64,000 bases of DNA from assembly GCA_963853835.1 (NCBI GenBank), contig OY970823.1:60025845-60089844 (forward strand), given 5' to 3'. Shown here one piece after another: positions 58,801 through 64,000 of the stretch. The DNA is from Calendula officinalis (Eukaryota > Streptophyta > Magnoliopsida > Asterales > Asteraceae). Positions within the stretch are counted from its first letter, which is position 1, and every line of letters starts with the position of its first letter. Both the position numbers and the translations under genes were made by a program. Under the pieces are notes generated by a model. It was not told the DNA's origin. It saw only the letters and a program-made list of their open reading frames with translations, and ran no database searches.

Positions 58801-60013
58801 ACGGGAATCCAAGTATTTCATGCACTTTCTCTCTGTCTATTTTCACTCTTTTTTCTCCAATTATCATTTCCATTTCGTTAGGGTTGAAATGGTCTACTGC
58901 CCAATAGCTCAGCATTCCTGGGATTGTATCAATTTGGCATTGTAGGATTCCACCAAACCCAATTTCCTTTATCTTGTTACTTTTTTCAATAGATAATTCT
59001 TTTACTAACATAACAAGTTGGTAAGGTGATTGTCTTGTTTTCAACCATCTTCCTGCAAATATTACATATGTTACATAATGCTTTTTGCAATAAGGGAATG
59101 AAATGACACACATACATAAACACTTTCAATTTTTAAACAATTATTTTTTGAAGGTTGCATTTGCATTTTCATTTCATCATACCTTTTCTACACTGTTTTT
59201 CATGTATTACATAATGTCAGTTGCATTTGCATTTTCATTTTATGTAGTTATTTCCTGAAATTTTACAAAATGGTTCTGTTTTCAAATACAATCCGTTGCA
59301 TTTGCATTTTCATAGTTGCATTTGCATTTGCATTTTCATTTTTATTCTTACTTTCTACACACAGAAAATGAAAATGCATACACACATACCTTTTTTCTGA
59401 AAATTTAAATGTTTTTTGCAATAAAGGATTGAATACACACCTTCCGTTTGCTTCTCCGTTGTTGCTTTCTTTTGATTACTTTCTTCCTTGTCCTTTTGTT
59501 TATCCTTTTCCTTTACTATTTCCTTCTCCTTTACTACTTCGTTGTGTACCGGCATTCTTTTTCTTTTTTTAGGTAGATTTGCATAACACGGTGACTGGAA
59601 ACCATCACTATCACCTTCTGTTTCTTCACTATCACCTTCCGTTTCTTCACTTTCTCCTTCCGTTTCTTCTCTTTCTTCACTTTCCTCTATTTCTGTAATC
59701 CACATGTTACATATGTTACATAATTCTTTTTCCAATAATGCAATATACACACATACATAATCACCTCATATTTAAAGAATTTAACCTAAAAATGCATACA
59801 CAGAAATGAAAATGAGTGATTACCTTCAAAAACATCTTCTGTATTCTTTCTTCTTTCCGTTTCTAGCAAAAAATCATCATCATCTATGTTATTTTTCTTC
59901 GTTCTTTTGCCTTTGTTAACCCTAGATTGCATCGACTTCCATCTTGTACTATCTCTCGTTTGTGATCTTCTCATTTTGTTTTTGTTGATGAAAGTATTGA
60001 ATGTATGTCTCAT
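55826..60013 (-). CDS. Ulp1-like (peptidase C48 fold) MULE accessory protein, ten exons, catalytic Cys replaced
   Basis: Exons (minus): 60013-59824, 59692-59441, 59052-58418, 58336-58129, 58028-57955, 57877-57060, 56989-56809, 56728-56564, 56488-56348, 56245-55826; phases agree, 1027 aa (1015 from ATG 59977). Basic N-terminus (MRRSQTRDSTRWKSMQSR), acidic/KE-rich exon 2, a DUF1985-like region in exon 3 (GFGGILQCQIDTIPGMLSYW, REKVHEILGFPFG, RSWFSGPLLLLV), Lys-rich exon 4, an ENANA/EKADAEN repeat in exon 6, then the protease fold: VVYDWKKG, VFFPIIDGCHVFVCVFDLR (His), ILDN (Asp) and TDSGVFAMRHMETYFG. The nucleophile expected as DCGVF is Ser (codon 56126-56128), so SUMO-protease activity is unlikely. 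It may bind DNA or chromatin instead (inference from VANDAL VANC/DUF1985 proteins). Confidence 0.8.
57415..57660 (-). repeat. coding version of the MULE motif (ENANA repeat)
   Basis: At least eight GAAAATGCAAATGCA-type words within exon 6 of the Ulp1-like gene, in one frame, encode ENANA, ENANAYAENANV and related peptides. The DNA word equals that in non-coding parts of the element. Confidence 0.85.
59154..59345. repeat. motif cluster in intron 2 of the Ulp1-like gene
   Basis: Four or more GTTGCATTTGCATTTTCA words (59154, 59220, 59296, 59314) in the 388-bp intron 59053-59440. Confidence 0.85.
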
Positions 60014-60775
60014 TCACAACCTTATTTTTACCTGCAATTTAGGAAGCATATTAGCATTTTGTGTCAATAAACTTTTAATAGATACATAAACGAAAATGCA
60101 AATGCATTTTAGCAGTTTGCAATACCCTGGACCAAACACAAAATGTGCATTTTCGTATAAAAATGCAAATGCAACTGATGGATTCTCATATGAAAATGCA
60201 TTTAATAGGGCTGCTACAACTGATGGATTCTCATATGAAAATGCAAATGCAATCACAATACCCAACACGAGCATACATTCGAAAATCACAGCTATGTAAC
60301 ACTAATCACAGTTTTTGTAACACATTTTACGTATGTATTAATCAAACACAGGTTGTAATCAAGTCACACAAATGAAAATGCATAAACAAGTTCAAGTATC
60401 CAATCTTATGTGACCGAGAGACATAGAACCGGTCAAATCACACAAATTAAAAGCTGAAAAACCTTTTCCTTTCTAAAACCCTAGCTGAGAGACGAAGAAT
60501 CGGGTCAAATCACACAAATTAAAAGCTGAAAAACCTTTTCCGTTCTAAAACCCTAGCTGAGAGACGAAGAATCGCGTCAAATCACACAAATGCAAAGTTG
60601 AGAAACCCTAGCCGAGAATTGTTTATGATAGAAATCTAATTTCATATTTACCTGATAAACCCTAGCCGAGAATCGCGTCGATTGGAAACGGTTGATTGAG
60701 AATGGCGTTTAAATTTCAGATGTCCGTTGTAAACTTCGATTAAGGATGGCGTCAATCGGTTGATTGAGATCGAGA
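60014..60775. promoter_or_regulatory. 5' region of the Ulp1-like gene with inverted motif copies and a 60-bp tandem repeat
   Basis: Motif copies here are mostly in the GAAAATGCAAATGCA sense (60091, 60163, 60192, 60238, 60374). TTGATGGATTCTCATATGAAAATGCA occurs twice (about 60175 and 60220). At 60440-60625 a roughly 75-bp unit (GAGAGACGAAGAATCG...AAACCCTAGC) repeats two to three times. It may hold the promoter for minus-strand transcription. Confidence 0.6.
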
Positions 60776-61049
60776 AAACCCTAGGAAAAGAGGAGTGTAG
60801 TACAGAGAACGAGAGAACGAGCGAGAGCGACAGAAGAGAGAACGAGCGAGACCCTGTGAAGGTGTTTTCTTGTTTAGGTGAGAGAGTGGGCCTTTTACAA
60901 TTTTACCCCTCAATGCTTATTTTTCATCCGGAAATTCTAATGCGCGTGATCATGGAATTTGATATAATCTGGGCCTTTCAATTCAAGATCTAAGGGCCCT
61001 AATTTATTCTTTATGTTCTTTATTTATTAGTGGTTTCCTATGGATCCAA

Positions 61050-61053
<4 letters not shown>

Positions 61054-61115
<62 letters not shown>
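61054..61115. repeat. (TA)n microsatellite at the right edge of the MULE
   Basis: About 31 TA units directly after the right TIR, mirrored by the AT repeat at the left end. Confidence 0.93.
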
Positions 61116-61120
<5 letters not shown>

Positions 61121-61934
61121 CAAAAACTTCTTTAATTAACATGATTACCATTTTACAAGTAGTTAATCCTAACCCTAGTTGGTTATTTAAGGTTTTTGTT
61201 TTAACAATATTTATCAGCACAATATTAAAGATGGTCAAGCAAAAGCAAACAAAACAAAGTATATACAACTATTCAAGTAGAGTAGTAAGAAGTAATCCAG
61301 ATTTTGGAGTTCCTGCGACGCGGCTAGGGACTCTTTGAAATTAGAAATTATACTATTTTTCTTTAAAAAAATTCTTACTTAGTGTTTAAATTTTAATTTA
61401 ATTCTCTAAATAACTATACTTAGAAATGGTATCACGAGAAGTAGTTAATTTAGTTGAAAAGTGAACTTGAAAGTACTACAAAGTTCGCCACATAAAAACG
61501 ATTTTAAATAACTATGATTATGACATATATCCTGGATTAGTTATTACGTTACATCTTTTTAATCTATCATAATTCATAAGTGTATACATTGTTTTGTTAT
61601 TAACTAATAAAAAAACCAAAAACAGACGTCACCAAGACATCACCCTTGCTTTGCATGAGATCTCACCAGCAATTAGTAATGGACAAGTAATCAATATATA
61701 GACTTTGACTTTGACTTGCTGCTTTTTTTGTCTGTAAGTTTGATAGCTAAATTTTAATAAAATATTAAAACAAAATTAAAAAATAGTTATGCAAAATTTA
61801 TTATTGATTACTTTGGTAACTTTGACATTTGTAATTGTTTAAGGTAGTCTAACGATTTTAGTTAGTCCTAAGGGACAATTAATAGCTATTGGATCAAGAA
61901 AAAAATTCAAGATCAAGATCAAGATTCAAACCAT
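61116..61934. other. intergenic DNA
   Basis: No gene is seen; AT-rich. Confidence 0.5.
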
Positions 61935-62985
61935 ACAAACACATGTGCTTCAATACATCAATACACCACCCACCTCCGGAGACCGGCGGCGGCCGGCGGC
62001 CGGCCGCCAGCGGTGGTGGTGGTCGTGACTGGAAGCACATGTGTTTGAAACACATGTAAAGATGCAAATGGGTACGGGTAGTAGCAGGTACTGCAAAACC
62101 CGTACCCCGACCATTATTCTCATACCCGTACCCGCCCCGTACCCGGTCAAATACCCGTCGGGTTCGGGTAGAAAAATCCCCGCCGGGTATAGGTAACTAG
62201 ACGGGTACCCGTTCAATAAAAAAATTAAAAAATATAGCTAAAATATTTAATACTCTTAGTTCGTTCAGGCTTATTTCGTTCAATACGTAATGGACTAATG
62301 GGATACGAGCCAGATTTTAACCATTATTAAATTGGGCTAATGAGAGATTAAGAATTGGACTAAGTTTGAGTAGTGACTAGTGGGCTAAACCTGTATTAAA
62401 AAAATTACACATTAATATATATATTCGGGTCGGGTATAAACGGTGCGGGTATTATAAAACCCGTACCCGCTCTCAGGTATGAAATTTAAACCCGTCCCCG
62501 ACCCGTTACCTGTTTAGACGGGTAATACCCGCCCTGTAAGAGTCGGGTGCCCGCGGGTACCCAAACCCGCGGGTTAAATTTGCTTCCCTAAACACATGTG
62601 CTTGAAGCACATGTGTTTCACTAATAACATTTGTTTTGAAAATAAGTGTATATGTACAGCCAAACACATGTGTTTCAAGTAATGAAGCACATGTGTTTGT
62701 AAGCTAGAAGCACATGTGCTTCAGTAATAACAGTCTTTATAAAACAAATGAGTGTATATGTACAGCCAAGCACATGTGTTTCGTGACTTGAAACACATGT
62801 GCTTCGTATGCTCCCCTGTGTTTTAGAAACTCATGTTTTTAGTGACTTGAAACACATGTGTTTCGTGACTTGAAGCACATGTGTTTCGACTTGAAACACA
62901 TGTGCTTCGAAGTAATATGTTGTTTGTATTTTGGAACATGTATGTTTAAGTGAAGCACATGTGCTTCAATACATCAATACCACCA
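61935..62985. repeat. palindromic CACATGTG repeat region with an embedded TIR element
   Basis: About thirteen copies of (A/G)CACATGTG(T/C)TT occur, most as imperfect 16-bp palindromes such as GAAGCACATGTGCTTC; two are at 61940 and 62956 and the densest group at 62590-62965. The outer copies share the extended direct repeat CACATGTGCTTCAATACATC, with AATAC..CACC after it. Between them, 62056-62590 is a separate GC-rich insert with ends GATGCAAATGGGTACGGGT and, inverted, GAAGCAAATTTAACCCGCGG. Confidence 0.75.
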
Positions 62986-62995
62986 CCACCAGCAT

Positions 62996-63127
62996 TGTAA
63001 CACCTCAAAATTTAATACAAAACATTTGCCCAATATATATCATTTTTATAAATAGAAGAACTGTTCCAAGATATGGATTTACAAAAACCTTTGGTATGAA
63101 AATCAGAGTATAAAGTTTGGTGTTACA
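62996..63127. repeat. 132-bp unit with TGTAACACC...GGTGTTACA ends
   Basis: The ends are LTR-like (TG..CA) and inverted copies of each other, of the kind found at termini of Tekay/Del chromovirus LTRs in plants. It could be an internally deleted solo LTR or a small MITE. No 5-bp duplication is visible. Confidence 0.4.
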
Positions 63128-64000
63128 AAATAGATCAAAACCAAAGCTAAGCATAAATCCAATCTAATGTTCTTTTACTCTAGGCCCCGCATCTCTATCC
63201 ATGCGTACCTAAACCTTCGATCCCGAACCTGAGTACATAGCAAAACAAACAAGGAGTACGTGAGACAAAAACGTCTCGTGAGCTACATGGGTTTAGACCC
63301 GATAATAATAATCATAAGACATATAAACAAACATAAAAGTAGTTCGTCCATCTATCTAGTCACCCTAATGTAACTCTATAATCCTTGCTTTCCTAGCAAT
63401 CATAACTAGTTATTGGGTTGCCCCCGAACTAACTAGAACCACATTAACTTATCAACCGAAATTCATCGCCATTAATAAGCTTCAAGATACCGGCAAGAGG
63501 GATTCGCCCAATCTACCGATACCCTCCTTACTCGCCGGACTACCTCAAGTTAGCAAGACTACTACCGTGGTTGAGTCGATGGGAATAAACCCAAGTGCCC
63601 CTCACACCACACCTCATGACCGGGGGTCCCCCGCGTCATCACATCATCTCAACGTATCATAACTCAATGGTTATGTCAATCTAGCTCTCGGCTAACACGT
63701 CTACCATCAAACAAGTTAGTTCAATACTATCATCGGTATAACTAACTATCGACTAATAGTCTACACAGTTAAGCAAATAGACCGTAACACAAGTAATAAA
63801 AACGTATTTCATAGGCTATGTACTCAGTAAATTTCCACACGTACTCACCTTAGCAATAAAAATGCTCCAACCGTATTCTTTCCGCCGGTTTCCTTGCTTC
63901 ACAATTCGGTCAACTTTCCAAGACTTCACCGAATGCCTAATACAATAATCACAAGATGATCAACAACACATACTACTACCAATGTGTCCATCTACCTCTA
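63128..64000. other. non-coding, probably LTR-retrotransposon-derived sequence to the window end
   Basis: Moderately GC-rich, with no ORF above 60 codons. Phrases such as ACGTCTCGTGAGCTACATGGGTTTA and GTACTCACCTTAGCAA resemble non-coding regions of plant gypsy elements, but no terminus, PBS or protein domain is seen. Confidence 0.35.

Larger units (their letters stand above)
51079..61053. mobile_element. 10-kb Mutator-like element with FAR1-type transposase and Ulp1-like gene
   Basis: Ends match imperfectly in inverted orientation: left TATAGAATATGGATCAAGAA, right inverted TATAGGGTTTGGATCCATAG, followed on both sides by A/G-rich AAGAA.AAAG..AATTA..GCC(C)TTGATTT-like sequence. It contains a five-exon transposase (plus) and a ten-exon Ulp1-like gene (minus), facing each other tail to tail. 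It is filled with TGCATTTGCATTTTCA words. MULEs with captured ULP-like genes are known as Kaonashi-type. The target duplication cannot be read because both flanks are TA repeats. Confidence 0.82.

Overview
The window is plant nuclear DNA, most likely from an inulin-storing member of the daisy family (Asteraceae). It is AT-rich and intron-rich and consists mostly of nested transposable elements around three host genes. The family assignment rests on a GH32 gene that closely resembles fructan 1-exohydrolases of the chicory type, and on the style of the retroelements. No species can be named.

Layout. 1-~9200: most of a Ty3/gypsy element of the Tat lineage on the minus strand, with gag-pol at 8178-2899 broken by one TGA, and an intron-containing extra ORF on the opposite strand at 1-2463. 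11418-14513: an intact seven-exon GH32 gene, probably fructan 1-exohydrolase. 16336-28646: a Ty1/copia element on the minus strand with 638-bp LTRs, a long extra ORF after pol, and a rearranged right end where a truncated LTR is joined to a second copy of the flank plus a solo LTR. 28840-34932: intergenic DNA with Stowaway, hAT and Mutator-type MITEs, several nested. 40580-37099: a second GH32 gene (cell-wall-invertase-like, minus strand) that is open throughout except for a 315-bp Harbinger-type MITE in exon 6. 45886-43524: a NAP1 histone-chaperone gene (minus). 46647-48583: a Harbinger element carrying only the Myb-like ORF1, and the likely family parent of the MITE in the GH32 gene. About 51079-61053: a 10-kb Mutator-like element with a FAR1/MULE transposase (plus) and a ten-exon Ulp1-like gene (minus), sitting in a TA microsatellite. 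61935-63127: palindromic CACATGTG repeats and small TE ends. The last 900 bases hold no gene I can support.

How the genes relate. The two GH32 genes share exon phases, the 9-bp mini-exon and two identical exon lengths (159 and 91 bp). They are therefore a diverged paralogous pair in tail-to-tail orientation, pushed apart by TE insertion. One probably trims fructans and the other probably hydrolysed sucrose in the cell wall until the MITE removed its C-terminal strand region.

The strongest candidate for an undescribed system is the pair of element-specific motif swarms. The MULE is saturated with TGAAAATGCAAATGCA-type words in introns, spacers and one coding exon. The copia element is saturated with CAGTAGTA words, arrayed at about 20-bp spacing in U3 and again just upstream of its extra ORF. 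Both recall the motif/anti-silencing-protein pairs known from Arabidopsis VANDAL transposons. That parallel is inference, and the tests are given in the findings.
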